Positions 54,502 through 64,000 of a stretch of 64,000 bases of DNA are shown piece by piece. The translations under genes were made by a program, and so were the position numbers. The notes below the pieces were generated by a model. That model was not told the origin of the DNA, did no database searches, and saw nothing but the letters and a program-made list of their open reading frames with translations. Position 1 is the stretch's first letter, and the number at the start of each line of letters is the position of its first letter. This stretch comes from Chryseobacterium sp. (GTDB lineage Bacteria > Bacteroidota > Bacteroidia > Flavobacteriales > Weeksellaceae), in the NCBI RefSeq assembly GCF_019236175.1, contig NZ_JAFAJM010000015.1, positions 186,001 to 250,000 on the forward strand, read 5' to 3'.

Positions 54502-55665
54502 CTATCCTATCTTTCGGCTGTAAGTCCCTATCATCTGGCTTAAATCCTCATTACAAACCTCTTTTTTAAGATCCGCAATTTTTAAAAACTCCTGATATAA
54601 ATAATCGAGTTCATTTTTCGTCACTTCATAGCCGATATGTTTAAATCTATAAGCAAGAGCTGAGCGTCCGCTTCTGGCTGTAAGAATAATGGAAGATGCA
54701 TTGACTCCTACTTCCTCCGGATCAATGATTTCATATGTTTCTCTGTTTTTAATCACCCCGTCCTGATGGATTCCTGAACTGTGTGCAAATGCATTTGCTC
54801 CTACGATTGCTTTATTAGGCTGCACAGTCATTCCCATAAGATCAGAAACCATTATACTCATTTCATTCAGCATTCTGGAATTCACATTCGTATGAAGGTG
54901 CAGATCTTTGTGTTGTTTTAAAATCATGACCACTTCTTCCAATGCGGTATTTCCCGCTCTCTCTCCTAATCCGTTTATGGTGCATTCTATCTGGCGCGCT
55001 CCGTTGATAGCCCCTGCAATAGAATTCGCCGTAGCCAATCCCAGATCATTATGACAATGGCATGACAGAACCGCTTTTTCAATTCCTTTTACATTCTCTC
55101 TAAGATATTTTATTTTCCGGCCATATTCTTCCGGCAGGCAATATCCTGTTGTATCAGGGATATTCAGCACAGTAGCTCCTGCTTTGATGACTGCTTCGCA
55201 TACTCTGGCCAAATATTCATTATCTGTTCTTCCTGCATCTTCTGCATAAAATTCTACATCCTCTACATATGTTTTAGCATATTTAACTGCATCCGCAGCA
55301 CGTTCAATAATATGTTCTCTTGTAGAATTGAATTTATATTTAATATGCGAATCAGAAGTTCCGATTCCTGTATGAATTCTTGGTCTTCTGGCAGCCTTCA
55401 ATGCTTCTGCTGCGGTATCTATATCTTTTTTATGGGCTCTCGTCAGCCCGCAAACTTTTGCATTCTTTACGAGTTTTGAAATTTCTGAAACAGATTCAAA
55501 ATCTCCCGGACTGGAAATTGGAAATCCTGCTTCAATGATATCAATCCCTAGCTCATCAAGCCTTTCTGCAATAATCAGTTTTTGTTCCGTATTCAGTTTA
55601 CATCCCGGAACCTGTTCCCCATCCCTCAGTGTGGTATCAAAAATTTCAATTTTTTCGGAATTCAT
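54502..55665 (-). CDS. leuA: 2-isopropylmalate synthase, short form
   Basis: 387 aa. Catalytic TIM barrel with [28 protein letters not shown] and [10 protein letters not shown]. The C-terminal leucine-binding regulatory domain of the typical 510 aa LeuA is absent, so feedback inhibition may be missing or done otherwise. First gene of the operon. A -7 element TAGTTTTG (minus strand, 55701-55694) lies about 30 bases upstream. Confidence 0.93.
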   Translation of the reverse strand: MNSEKIEIFDTTLRDGEQVPGCKLNTEQKLIIAERLDELGIDIIEAGFPISSPGDFESVSEISKLVKNAKVCGLTRAHKKDIDTAAEALKAARRPRIHTGIGTSDSHIKYKFNSTREHIIERAADAVKYAKTYVEDVEFYAEDAGRTDNEYLARVCEAVIKAGATVLNIPDTTGYCLPEEYGRKIKYLRENVKGIEKAVLSCHCHNDLGLATANSIAGAINGARQIECTINGLGERAGNTALEEVVMILKQHKDLHLHTNVNSRMLNEMSIMVSDLMGMTVQPNKAIVGANAFAHSSGIHQDGVIKNRETYEIIDPEEVGVNASSIILTARSGRSALAYRFKHIGYEVTKNELDYLYQEFLKIADLKKEVCNEDLSQMIGTYSRKIG

Positions 55666-55813
55666 AAATAAAGTTTTTTACTTAATTTTGACTCAAAACT
55701 ACGGCTTGTAAGATTTTCATTGTTTCAGTTTCCCTAAAAATTACAATACTCAACATTTGAAAAACAAGATATATTTGCTTGATTATTAAACTTTTAAATT
55801 ATAAAAATTTACA

Positions 55814-57358
55814 ATGGCAGAATTGCAGAAAGATTTTTTGTTTGTCCTGGTAAAGTCATTGACTACTTCAGAAAAACGTCAGTTTAAACTGTACGTAAAC
55901 CGTCTCGGAATTAATGTAGATGCTAAATTTCTTTTATTATTTTCAGAAATGGATAAGATGAAAGAGTATGATGAAAATGTTATTATTGAAAAGAAAATTT
56001 CAACGAAGCAACAGCTTTCTAATCTGAAAGCCCATCTATACAAACAGATCCTGGTCAGCCTCCGCATGAACCCCAGTCATCAGAATTACAGAATCCAGCT
56101 TAGAGAACAACTGGACTTTGCCAATATTCTTTATCAGAAAGGTCTTTATAAGCAGGCTTTAAAAATACTCGATAAAACCAAACAGACAGCGTTGGAACTG
56201 GATGAGAAAAGTATTGCTTCCGAAATTATAGACCTCGAGAAAGTCATTGAATCCCAATTTATTACAAGGAGTATCGAAGGACGTGCAGATGAGCTGATCC
56301 GACAATCTCAGGAAATAAGCAGACAGAACCGCTACACCAATAAATTATCAAATCTTTCTCTGAAATTATACAGTGAAATGCTCACCCATGGCTATGTTAA
56401 AAATGATACAGACAGAGAAGAGGTTTTAGAAATATTCAATTCCCAAATCAAGAATATTAGACTTGATAAACTGAACTTTACGGAGAAGCTCTGGTTTTTC
56501 AAGGCCCATGTCTGGAAAAACCAGCTTTTACAGGATTATAAATACACCCTGAAATATGCTTACCAATGGGTAGATTTATTTCATCAGAATCCGGAAATGA
56601 TCTATAGCCACCCGGTCTGGTATATTAAAGGGAATACTTACCTGCTGAAAATTCTGTTTTTATATGGAAATATAGATATTCTGGAAGAAAATTTCGCCAA
56701 TTTTAATCAAAGAGTTACTGCTGAAAATTTTGCCCAGAATGAAAATCTTCAGTCGCTTATTTTCCTTACACATTACAATACCCTGATGAATATTCATTTT
56801 GTAAAAGGTGAGTTTTTTACGGGTACGAAGCTTATTCCGGAGATTGAACTTAAGATGGAAAAGCTTAGAGAAAGAATTGATGAACACCATTTTATGATAC
56901 TTTATCTTAAAATGGCGGCCATGTTTTTTGGCAGTAAAATGTTTAAAAAGTCAATTGAATATTCAATGCGGGTGATTGAGTCGAAAGGAAATGTACAGGA
57001 AGATCTGCTTTTCCATACGCGTATTCTGATACTCATGGCGAAGTATGAATCCGGGAATGATGAAGATTATGATGAATTTATCGCTTCTACCCTTAAGTTT
57101 GCCAAAAAAATGAAAAAGCCGGAAGAATTTCACTTTGAAAGTATTCAGTTTTTCAAGAATCTGAATAATCAGGTTCCGGATCAGCAGCAAAAGGCATTTG
57201 CCGCATTTGATAAAAAACTGGAAGAGTTTTCTAACAATGAATATTACAGAAGATCATTATTCTATATTGATATTCATGGGTGGATAAAGTCTAAAGTCCG
57301 GCATGTAGACGTGATTGAAATTATTAAACAGAAAGTAAAATATAAAAGAAAAAGCTAG
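55814..57358 (+). CDS. Conserved Bacteroidota helical-repeat protein, function unknown
   Basis: 514 aa, almost all alpha-helix. Regular amphipathic helix pairs (LREQLDFANILYQKGLYKQ; LWFFKAHVWKNQLLQDYKYT) suggest TPR-like solenoid repeats. I know it only as a hypothetical family of Bacteroidota; no enzyme motif. A TATATTTG element lies at 55770-55777. Its terminator overlaps the stop codon. Confidence 0.75.
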   Translation: MAELQKDFLFVLVKSLTTSEKRQFKLYVNRLGINVDAKFLLLFSEMDKMKEYDENVIIEKKISTKQQLSNLKAHLYKQILVSLRMNPSHQNYRIQLREQLDFANILYQKGLYKQALKILDKTKQTALELDEKSIASEIIDLEKVIESQFITRSIEGRADELIRQSQEISRQNRYTNKLSNLSLKLYSEMLTHGYVKNDTDREEVLEIFNSQIKNIRLDKLNFTEKLWFFKAHVWKNQLLQDYKYTLKYAYQWVDLFHQNPEMIYSHPVWYIKGNTYLLKILFLYGNIDILEENFANFNQRVTAENFAQNENLQSLIFLTHYNTLMNIHFVKGEFFTGTKLIPEIELKMEKLRERIDEHHFMILYLKMAAMFFGSKMFKKSIEYSMRVIESKGNVQEDLLFHTRILILMAKYESGNDEDYDEFIASTLKFAKKMKKPEEFHFESIQFFKNLNNQVPDQQQKAFAAFDKKLEEFSNNEYYRRSLFYIDIHGWIKSKVRHVDVIEIIKQKVKYKRKS

Positions 57359-57379
57359 CCGGATCCGGCTGGCTTTTTA
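57349..57379 (+). terminator. Terminator overlapping the stop codon
   Basis: Stem AAAGCTAGCCGG / CCGGCTGGCTTT (one mismatch), then TTAC; the TAG stop lies inside the left arm. Confidence 0.88.
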
Positions 57380-57417
57380 CCTCTTATTTGTTTTTGGAAC
57401 CGGTACTTTAAGCCGGT

Positions 57418-58389
57418 TTACAACACACTTTCAATAAAACGCAATGCATTTTTATGACTGATTTTCTCTTCCAGCTCCGGCGAAAACCTCTCCTCAATCT
57501 CCTTATTAACAGCAGGATATACGGATGCATTGGCATGCTCCGGAAAGAAGAACGGATGACGGGATAAATCCGGATGGTTTTTCCAGTAAAAGTAATCTGC
57601 TCCGTATGCTATATTATTTTCTGCTCCAAGCTCCAATCCGTACTGAATATGCTCATACAACTTTTCAGGATGATCAGCATCCACGTAATCTTTGATAAAG
57701 TTAAGACCTATCAGACCATTTCTTTTAATCACCTCCTGCGCCAGTTCATCAGGAAGATTCCTGTTGTTTTTATAAACTGTTCTGTAATTGGAATGACTGG
57801 CTACAATAGGAACAGCATAATTTTTCTGATCTATATAAGTGAAAATATCATAAGCCAGCTGATCACTTGTATGAGCCAGATCAATAGCCATTTTCTTATC
57901 TGAAATATAATCAATCAGCACTTTTCCATCTTCTTTTAGCCCTACTTCAGCATGATTTCCGCCACCAAAACGATTTTCCGAATGATGGGTAATCCCCAGA
58001 TAAAGTACATGCTGTGTATTTTGTATGATATTTTCCAGCTTTTTAAATCCGGAATCCAGACTTTCATTTTCATCACAAAATGCGGATGCATTTTCAATCG
58101 CCGCCAGGATCCCCACCTGATTTTTATGTTCAGATGACTGGTAATTGTCTTTATTAAAAAGAAAAAAATTATCGTTTTTAATCAGTTCTGAAAATAACTG
58201 ACTCTGCTTTAATCCGTATCTGGTACTTTCTGCACCAGTTCCTGCGTATATGGCCATAATCTGCAGTTTCACCTGCCCTTCTTTTAAATAAGGGAGCGAA
58301 CAGCCTATCTCCAGATCGTCAATGGTAGCATTGGGATCAAGTAAATAGTACAATAAGTCACAGTGTAAATCAATATTCATAGTGCTCAT
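57418..58389 (-). CDS. Membrane dipeptidase (M19 family)
   Basis: 323 aa zinc dipeptidase. Zinc ligands appear in MNIDLHCD (H and D), AAIENAS (Glu), DLAHTSD and ASHSNYR. GADYF closes the site. The ATG at 58389 (or 58380) is preferred, as the ATG at 58431 would overlap the upstream stop by 26 bases. No clear signal peptide. It follows a frameshifted DUF4932 gene, also peptidase-like. Confidence 0.9.
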   Translation of the reverse strand: MSTMNIDLHCDLLYYLLDPNATIDDLEIGCSLPYLKEGQVKLQIMAIYAGTGAESTRYGLKQSQLFSELIKNDNFFLFNKDNYQSSEHKNQVGILAAIENASAFCDENESLDSGFKKLENIIQNTQHVLYLGITHHSENRFGGGNHAEVGLKEDGKVLIDYISDKKMAIDLAHTSDQLAYDIFTYIDQKNYAVPIVASHSNYRTVYKNNRNLPDELAQEVIKRNGLIGLNFIKDYVDADHPEKLYEHIQYGLELGAENNIAYGADYFYWKNHPDLSRHPFFFPEHANASVYPAVNKEIEERFSPELEEKISHKNALRFIESVL

Positions 58390-58405
58390 ATGATAATTTG
58401 GGGTG

Positions 58406-59589
58406 TTATTTTTGGATTGTATCGAGTTCATTGTTTATAAATCTAACGCTGCTGTTTTCAAAGATTTCCAGAAGCCGGGGAACAAAGTCTGCAAACGTTT
58501 TATATTTTGTTCTGTTCGCATTGTATTCTTTTATTTTCTCATTTAATTGTGGCAGAAATATAAAGTTATTTTTGATATGATAATCCTTTAAACGTTTAGC
58601 TCTTTCAAAATCTTTCTGAATCTTTGCGGTCTGAATTTCCCCGAGCCTCACCAGATGTTCTGCCACACAAGTCTGATAATCTTCATATCCACCTGTTTTA
58701 ATCATTGTTTCCTTTAGATTTGATTTTTCAAATAGGTCTTTAAATTTATGAAGTTGATCTGTATGTTTATATACTTGCCTGTTAACAAAAGAATGTCCAA
58801 ATTCATGAACACTTAAAAATCTGGCCTGAAACTGGTTGTCATATCCAAATTGTCCTGGTTTTTCGACTTTTACGAAAGGGCTTGCAATCTCATAAATATT
58901 TTTCTTTCCTGATTTTAAAATAACTTCCGTGGCGATTCCCCGGCCTTCATTTTCCGAAATAAGCCACATCATTATAGGAGATACAAGAATCGTATACCCG
59001 TTAAAACCTTCACCATAAAACATTTCCATAGCATTGATGAAACCGGACGGGATTTGTTTATTATATTCATTAACAGCTCCTGTATAAAAGTTATTTTTCT
59101 TTTTAAAAAACTCGCCGATATTTTCTTTTATATAAAATTTTGAAAGCTCTGAGAGATAATTTCTGATTAATAAGGTTGCCTCTTTATTTTGCTCTTTTGT
59201 CAGATTATTGTTTTCATACTGATAATCATTAATCCATTCTGTGGACGGAAATTCCCGGTGGTACATTAGGGGTTTCATCAGAATGTCATTTCCGGAACCA
59301 TATTTTTCCAGTAAAATATCATTAAGCCTGGCTGTTGAAACAGCAATATCAAAGTTTTTCAAATATCCGAAGGTCTCTAAAGCTTCCTTAACAACAGGCT
59401 GATAGAGCATTCTTTTATTTTATAAAGTTCAAAATCTTTATTGTTTTTTCTATGATCTGCTGAAAGTATTTCTGCAAGGAAATAGGTTTCAATATTTCTA
59501 TTGTAAGACACTGAAAATTTAGCCTTTTTTTCTTGTGTAAAGCCTGATGTAAAAGCCAGTGAAGCAAAAACAATAAATATCTTTCTCAT
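58406..59589 (-). pseudogene. DUF4932 metallopeptidase-like gene split by a -1 frameshift
   Basis: Two frames make one protein. The first (59589 to 59377) has a signal peptide (MRKIFIVFASLAFTSGFTQ) and ends reading NNKDFELYKIKECSISLLL. The second (59410 to 58406, 334 aa) starts MLYQPVVKEALETFG and carries the HEFGHSF zinc motif and a downstream YQTCVAEH glutamate. A -1 slip at the A-run near 59412-59420 joins them as FELYKIK-R-MLYQPVV. Either a mutation, a sequencing slip or genuine frameshifting. Confidence 0.75.
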
Positions 59590-59649
59590 GTTTAATATTA
59601 ATTATCATTATAAATAGGTACTAATATAGTATATTATCTAAAAAATGCG

Positions 59650-59657
59650 TATTTTTG
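59650..59657 (+). promoter_or_regulatory. -7 element upstream of thrS
   Basis: TATTTTTG fits TAnnTTTG, 24 bases before the thrS ATG; no good TTG element upstream. Confidence 0.4.
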
Positions 59658-59681
59658 CATCTTAAAATTTCTTAGTAAACA

Positions 59682-61601
59682 ATGATAAAAATTACACTTC
59701 CAGACAATAGTGTCAAAGAATTCGAGGGAGCAGTTACTCCCCTAGATGTGGCAAAATCTATAAGCGAGGGATTGGCTAGAAATACCATCTCTGCAATTGT
59801 TAATGACAAACAAGTAGAAACGACCACACCTATAACCACGGATTCTACGGTACAGCTTTTGACCTGGAATGATGATCTTGGAAAGAAGGCTTTCTGGCAC
59901 TCTTCTGCCCACTTGTTGGCGCAGGCAATCCTTGAATTTTATCCGAATGCTAAGTTGACCATCGGTCCTGCTATTGAAAGCGGATTCTATTATGATGTAG
60001 ATTTCGGGGATGAAAGTTTATCTGAAAAAGATTTTGAAAAGATTGAGAAAAAGATCTTGGAAAATGCAAAGAAAGGCTCTACATTCTCACTATATCCGGT
60101 TTCTAAAGAAGATGCTTTAAAGACTTATGCGGACAATCCGTACAAAGTTGAATTGATCTCTAATCTTAATGATGGAGAAATCACTTTTGTAACGCATGAT
60201 AACTTTACAGATTTATGCCGTGGTGGTCATATTCCGAATACAGGAATCGTGAAAGCGGTTAAGATATTAAATGCAGCAGGAGCTTATTGGAGAGGTAATG
60301 AAAAGAACCCTCAGTTGACAAGAGTCTATGGTATTTCTTTCCCTAAACAGAAAGATCTTACTGAATATCTTGAAAGACTGGAAGAAGCAAAAAGAAGAGA
60401 CCACAGAAAATTAGGTAAAGAACTTGGAATATTTGCATTCTCTGAAAAAGTAGGTGCCGGTTTACCGCTTTGGTTGCCAAAAGGAACGGCTCTCAGAAGA
60501 AAACTTGAAAATTTCCTTTCCGATGCTCAGAAAAAGGGAGGTTATGAATTTGTAATGTCTCCGCACATCGGGGCCAAAGAATTATATGTAACTTCAGGAC
60601 ACTGGGATAAGTATGGAGAAGACAGCTTTCAGCCGATTAAAACTCCGAATGAAGGAGAAGAATTCTTACTGAAACCTATGAACTGTCCTCACCACTGTGA
60701 AATTTACAAAACTTCACAATGGAGCTACAGAGACCTGCCGAAAAGATATGCAGAATTCGGAACTGTTTACAGATATGAGCAAAGCGGAGAACTTCACGGA
60801 TTGACAAGGGTTCGTGGATTTACTCAGGATGATGCTCACTTATTCTGTACTCCGGATCAGCTTTCGGAAGAATTTGAAAAGGTAATTGACCTTACACTTT
60901 ATGTATTTAAATCGTTAGGATTTGAAGACTTTGTAACTCAGGTATCATTAAGAGATCCTGACAACAAACAAAAGTATATCGGTTCTGATGAAAACTGGGA
61001 GAAAGCCGAAAGTGCGATCATCAATGCAGCAGAGAAAAAAGGATTAAAAACAGTTATCGAATACGGTGAAGCGGCATTCTATGGTCCTAAACTAGACTTT
61101 ATGGTGAAGGATGCTTTAGGAAGAAAATGGCAGCTGGGAACCATCCAGGTGGATTATAACCTTCCGGAAAGATTCGATCTTCATTATATCGGAAATGATA
61201 ACGAAAAGCACAGACCGGTAATGATTCACAGAGCACCTTTCGGTTCTATGGAGCGTTTCATTGCGATTCTGTTGGAAAATACAGCAGGTGATTTCCCGTT
61301 ATGGTTAAGCCCCGATCAGTTTATTATTCTACCGATCAGTGAAAAATATGTAGATTATTCAAAAAAAGTTTCACAATTTTTGGAAAATCACGATATTAGC
61401 GGTCAGATTGATGACAGAAACGAGAAGACAGGTAAAAAGATCCGTGATGCTGAATTGAAGAAGATTCCTTTCATGCTTGTCGTAGGAGAAAATGAAGAAA
61501 AAGAAGGCACGATTTCTGTAAGAAGACGTGGTGAAGGAGATCTTGGAGTAATGAAACTGGAAGATTTCGTTGCCTACTTTAAAAAAGAAGCGGCAATTTA
61601 A
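59682..61601 (+). CDS. thrS: Threonyl-tRNA synthetase
   Basis: 639 aa. TGS domain (1-60), editing domain with [14 protein letters not shown] (HxxxH), catalytic core with zinc cysteine in [10 protein letters not shown] and arginine in [10 protein letters not shown], and the C-terminal anticodon domain. Normal length. Upstream of infC, the conserved thrS-infC order. Confidence 0.97.
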   Translation: MIKITLPDNSVKEFEGAVTPLDVAKSISEGLARNTISAIVNDKQVETTTPITTDSTVQLLTWNDDLGKKAFWHSSAHLLAQAILEFYPNAKLTIGPAIESGFYYDVDFGDESLSEKDFEKIEKKILENAKKGSTFSLYPVSKEDALKTYADNPYKVELISNLNDGEITFVTHDNFTDLCRGGHIPNTGIVKAVKILNAAGAYWRGNEKNPQLTRVYGISFPKQKDLTEYLERLEEAKRRDHRKLGKELGIFAFSEKVGAGLPLWLPKGTALRRKLENFLSDAQKKGGYEFVMSPHIGAKELYVTSGHWDKYGEDSFQPIKTPNEGEEFLLKPMNCPHHCEIYKTSQWSYRDLPKRYAEFGTVYRYEQSGELHGLTRVRGFTQDDAHLFCTPDQLSEEFEKVIDLTLYVFKSLGFEDFVTQVSLRDPDNKQKYIGSDENWEKAESAIINAAEKKGLKTVIEYGEAAFYGPKLDFMVKDALGRKWQLGTIQVDYNLPERFDLHYIGNDNEKHRPVMIHRAPFGSMERFIAILLENTAGDFPLWLSPDQFIILPISEKYVDYSKKVSQFLENHDISGQIDDRNEKTGKKIRDAELKKIPFMLVVGENEEKEGTISVRRRGEGDLGVMKLEDFVAYFKKEAAI

Positions 61602-61706
61602 TTTAAAATTAAAAGACTGAAGGATTTTAAAAATTATAGGAATCTTTCAATTTTTCAATCTTTAAATCAATTTAATTAAGTAATTAACCCATAAAATTAT
61701 AATACA

Positions 61707-62267
61707 ATAGCACAAAGATTTAACAACAGGGGCCCACAAAGACGTCCGGTACAAGAGGACTTACACTTGATCAACGATAAAATTCGTGTGAGAGAGCTTC
61801 GTTTGGTGGGCGATAACGTAGAGCCAGGAATTTATCCAATTGACAAAGCAAGACAAATTGCTGCGGATCAGGAATTGGATTTAGTAGTAATTTCTGATAA
61901 GGCAGAACCTTTTATTGCAAGGATATTAGAATATAAAAAATTCTTATATGAGCAAAAGAAAAAACAGAAGGAACTTAAAGCTAAGCAAGTAAAAGTGGTT
62001 GTAAAAGAGATCCGTTTCGGACCTCAGACTGATGATCACGATTATGAATTCAAAAAGAAGCATGCTGAAAAATTTCTGGAAGAAGGTTCTAAATTAAAAA
62101 CCTACGTATTTTTTAAAGGACGTTCGATTATCTTTAAGGACCAGGGAGAAATTTTGCTTTTAAAACTGGCTCAGGAACTTGAGCATGTGGGTAAAGTAGA
62201 CCAGCTTCCTAAACTTGAAGGAAAAAGGATGATTATGATGATGAGTCCTAAAAAACCAGCAAAATAA
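61707..62267 (+). CDS. infC: Translation initiation factor IF-3, probable AUA start
   Basis: IF-3 binds the 30S subunit and checks start codons. With the ATA codon at 61707 as start, the protein is 186 aa beginning [14 protein letters not shown], a basic leader; the next possible start is TTG at 61767, which would begin at [10 protein letters not shown] and drop that leader, giving 166 aa. Core motifs are [16 protein letters not shown] and FKGRSIIF. Rare start codons (AUU in E. coli) are used by infC for autoregulation. Stop follows in the TAATTAA. Confidence 0.88.
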   Translation: MAQRFNNRGPQRRPVQEDLHLINDKIRVRELRLVGDNVEPGIYPIDKARQIAADQELDLVVISDKAEPFIARILEYKKFLYEQKKKQKELKAKQVKVVVKEIRFGPQTDDHDYEFKKKHAEKFLEEGSKLKTYVFFKGRSIIFKDQGEILLLKLAQELEHVGKVDQLPKLEGKRMIMMMSPKKPAK

Positions 62268-62288
62268 TTAAGTCATTATTTTACATAC

Positions 62289-62316
62289 AAACCTCAAAGC
62301 AATTTGAGGTTTTTTT
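62289..62316 (+). terminator. Terminator of infC
   Basis: 10-bp stem AAACCTCAAA / TTTGAGGTTT, loop GCAA, then TTTT. No rpmI or rplT follows. Confidence 0.9.
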
Positions 62317-62559
62317 ATGCATTTTTCTCGTCCTGAAAAAGCTAAAAAAACCATATAACCTGCCATACGATGAAAATTAGTTGAAATCTTTTCCAAAGTA
62401 TCTCCGATGAGACAGAAATCGTGATATTCTCCAATTACAGGTTTTCCCTTTGAAGTCATTTATTTTTCTATCAATAGAATTCTACTTATTTACTTTTTAT
62501 TTTAGTTTTTTCTTGCAAATATTTGTTTTATAGTCATCATTTTACTCAAAAAAAAATCA

Positions 62560-62567
62560 TATTTTTG
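62560..62567 (+). promoter_or_regulatory. -7 element upstream of the delta-60 repeat gene
   Basis: TATTTTTG fits TAnnTTTG and lies 41 bases before the ATG at 62609. No TTG at ideal distance. Confidence 0.4.
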
Positions 62568-62608
62568 CATCCAACTAATAACCCGAAAACTAAAATTTTA
62601 TAAAATTC

Positions 62609-64000
62609 ATGAGACATTTACTATTTCTAGCATTTTTTTCAGCTGGCTCATTCTATGGACAAAGTGGTCAGGTAGATCTAACTTTTGGCAACAACGGAGT
62701 ACGTTATGATGCACCGAGTGGCGCCCCTAATATCCAGGTCACAAATGATGGCAAAGTTTTTTTAATGGTTAATAACCAAATAAAAAAGCTAACGAATACC
62801 GGTGCGTTAGACCCTACTTTTGGCACAATGGGTGTTTTTTCAAATCCAAACCCTTATAACAGCATATTTCTCTACTCTAATGGAAAGTTGCTAACACAGG
62901 AAGCCAACAGCTTATATACTACCAGAGTAAAAAGGCTAAATTCAGACGGCACTACGGATACTACTTTTGGCACTTCAGCAAATAATGGTATTGACTTTAA
63001 CAATTCAGGGTGTTCTCCTTGTCTGGAGAAGCCAAGTATTCACCTTTCCAACAACAACGACAATAATTCTTTTTTCATTCTGGCAAGTGACGGGTATTAT
63101 ATGGGAGGTCGTGGTGTTGTCGTTTTAAAAAATGAAACAGGTACCTCAGGCTTTTCCATTTCACCGGTGTATATCCCAGCAATAACGGGTAGTACGGGAG
63201 TTCATATGGGTACAGGCGCAGCAAAAGTCCTTAAAGCTTCTGACGGAAGTTACTTTGTTGGTGGTGGTTTATATAAAATTAATAATAATTCAGGTGTTAG
63301 TCATAGGGAGGGTTCAAAGGCATTTGTAGCAAAGTATACTTCTCAGGGCGGTCAGCATAACAATTTTAATTTTTATGCTTCTCAGGGCTCAGATAGTGGC
63401 AGTAACGCCGGTGTAGACTATCAGCTGGATGCACAGGATAACCTTTATGCAATGGCTGTAGACAATTCTTATAATAATGGATCGTCATTGTACTACTACC
63501 GAATCTATAAAACAGATAAATTTGGTAATTTAGACTACTCTTTCGGCAATACTAATTTTACGGGGTATTTGGATGTTTCTGCCGCTTTTTCATCTATCAC
63601 CAATTATAAAATTACTTTTAGAAAAATGTTTATACAGCCGGATGGTAAAATCTTACTGGTGGGGAACACAACTTATATCATAAATTCTACGACCACTCAG
63701 GATAAAGAATTATTTTTAGCACGTTTTAATACCGATGGAACCTTAGACAGCACATTTGGAACAAACGGCTATGTCATACATGATATTGACCCTACAGCTT
63801 TTGAGACCTTTGTAGATGCAGGAACCAATTCTGATATGACACAAATCTATGTAAGTGCAACTCTTAAAAACGCTGCAACCAATTCATTTATCAAAACGGC
63901 TATTGTAAAGTTTAAAAATACTTCCAGCAACTTATCTACTAAAGAAGCTGCTCTTACTCAACAGGATTTATTATTCTATCCTAATCCTGTAAAGGATATT
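62609..64000 (+). CDS. Delta-60 repeat T9SS-secreted protein, 3' end outside window
   Basis: 464 codons present. Signal peptide (1-17, AFFSAGSFYGQ), then delta-60 type repeats recognised by D-x-T-F-G-x-x-G lines: VDLTFGNNGV, LDPTFGTMGV, TDTTFGTSAN, DYSFGNTNF and LDSTFGTNGYV. These repeats form beta-propeller-like surface domains. The last visible residues, FYPNPVKDI, begin a T9SS type A sorting domain, so about 60 codons remain beyond the window. Confidence 0.9.
   Translation, partial: MRHLLFLAFFSAGSFYGQSGQVDLTFGNNGVRYDAPSGAPNIQVTNDGKVFLMVNNQIKKLTNTGALDPTFGTMGVFSNPNPYNSIFLYSNGKLLTQEANSLYTTRVKRLNSDGTTDTTFGTSANNGIDFNNSGCSPCLEKPSIHLSNNNDNNSFFILASDGYYMGGRGVVVLKNETGTSGFSISPVYIPAITGSTGVHMGTGAAKVLKASDGSYFVGGGLYKINNNSGVSHREGSKAFVAKYTSQGGQHNNFNFYASQGSDSGSNAGVDYQLDAQDNLYAMAVDNSYNNGSSLYYYRIYKTDKFGNLDYSFGNTNFTGYLDVSAAFSSITNYKITFRKMFIQPDGKILLVGNTTYIINSTTTQDKELFLARFNTDGTLDSTFGTNGYVIHDIDPTAFETFVDAGTNSDMTQIYVSATLKNAATNSFIKTAIVKFKNTSSNLSTKEAALTQQDLLFYPNPVKDI

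Noticed and set aside
62268..62459. 63-codon minus-strand ORF after infC
   Set aside because: Its 3' end is inside the infC terminator and no upstream promoter or homology pattern is visible; at most a decayed fragment.
1..64000. CRISPR, tRNA, rRNA, transposase or prophage genes
   Set aside because: No regularly spaced repeats, cloverleaf, ribosomal signatures or DDE/integrase patterns were seen while reading; tRNA search by eye is weak.

Overview
The window looks like a chromosomal segment of a Bacteroidota bacterium of the family Weeksellaceae, most likely Chryseobacterium or a close relative. The reasons are low GC, weak Shine-Dalgarno signals, promoters with a TAnnTTTG -7 element, several secreted proteins with type IX secretion (T9SS) C-terminal sorting domains, bacillithiol-type redox genes, and a class I ribonucleotide reductase with a eukaryote-like R2 tail. 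I see no tRNA, rRNA, CRISPR array, prophage or insertion sequence. The genus is an inference from overall feel; no marker comparison was possible.

Layout. 1-6.3 kb (+): a leucyl-aminopeptidase cut by the window edge, nrdB-nrdA, gpmA, a small unknown gene and a PdeM-like phosphoesterase. 6.7-24.5 kb is an accessory region of transporters, enzymes and regulators: an MFS exporter, an AraC regulator with a nitrilase, a MocR regulator divergent from a cupin/DHDPS-like aldolase/mini-thioredoxin operon, an AraC regulator divergent from an exported flavodoxin-RidA fusion, an SDR whose catalytic lysine is arginine, a PncC-like protein, two Crp/Fnr regulators, a second MocR divergent from an EamA transporter, and a four-gene operon (YfiT, DUF1569, YtxJ, Crp/Fnr) with a bacillithiol theme. 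24.6-29.2 kb: DEAD-box helicase, pncA, an RluB-like pseudouridine synthase and aroB.

29.2-36.4 kb is a cell-surface region: an S74-chaperone adhesin-like protein, then four tandem outer-membrane beta-barrel paralogues, each preceded by a sigma-54 type -24/-12 element. A fifth element sits before a promoter-terminator unit with no gene. A GDPD lipase follows. 36.5-40.2 kb (-) holds satD, DUF3307, purC and purF. 40.6-51.3 kb holds secreted nuclease and protease genes, an acyl-CoA dehydrogenase, DinB, MazG-like, thioredoxin-like and DUF4230 genes, and two tiny hydrophilic ORFs, one behind another sigma-54 type element. 51.3-55.7 kb (-) is the leuACDB operon. 55.8-64 kb: a helical-repeat protein, an M19 dipeptidase, a DUF4932 metallopeptidase gene split by a -1 frameshift, thrS, infC (apparently starting at an AUA codon) and the beginning of a delta-60 repeat T9SS protein that runs off the window.

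The observations most worth checking are the shared sigma-54 type promoters of the porin array plus the orphan promoter-terminator unit, the SatD protein with class III cyclase/GGDEF-like motifs next to a membrane protein, the DUF4932 frameshift at an A-rich site, the non-AUG infC start, the exported flavodoxin-RidA fusion, and the 40-bp direct repeat flanking the helicase gene.
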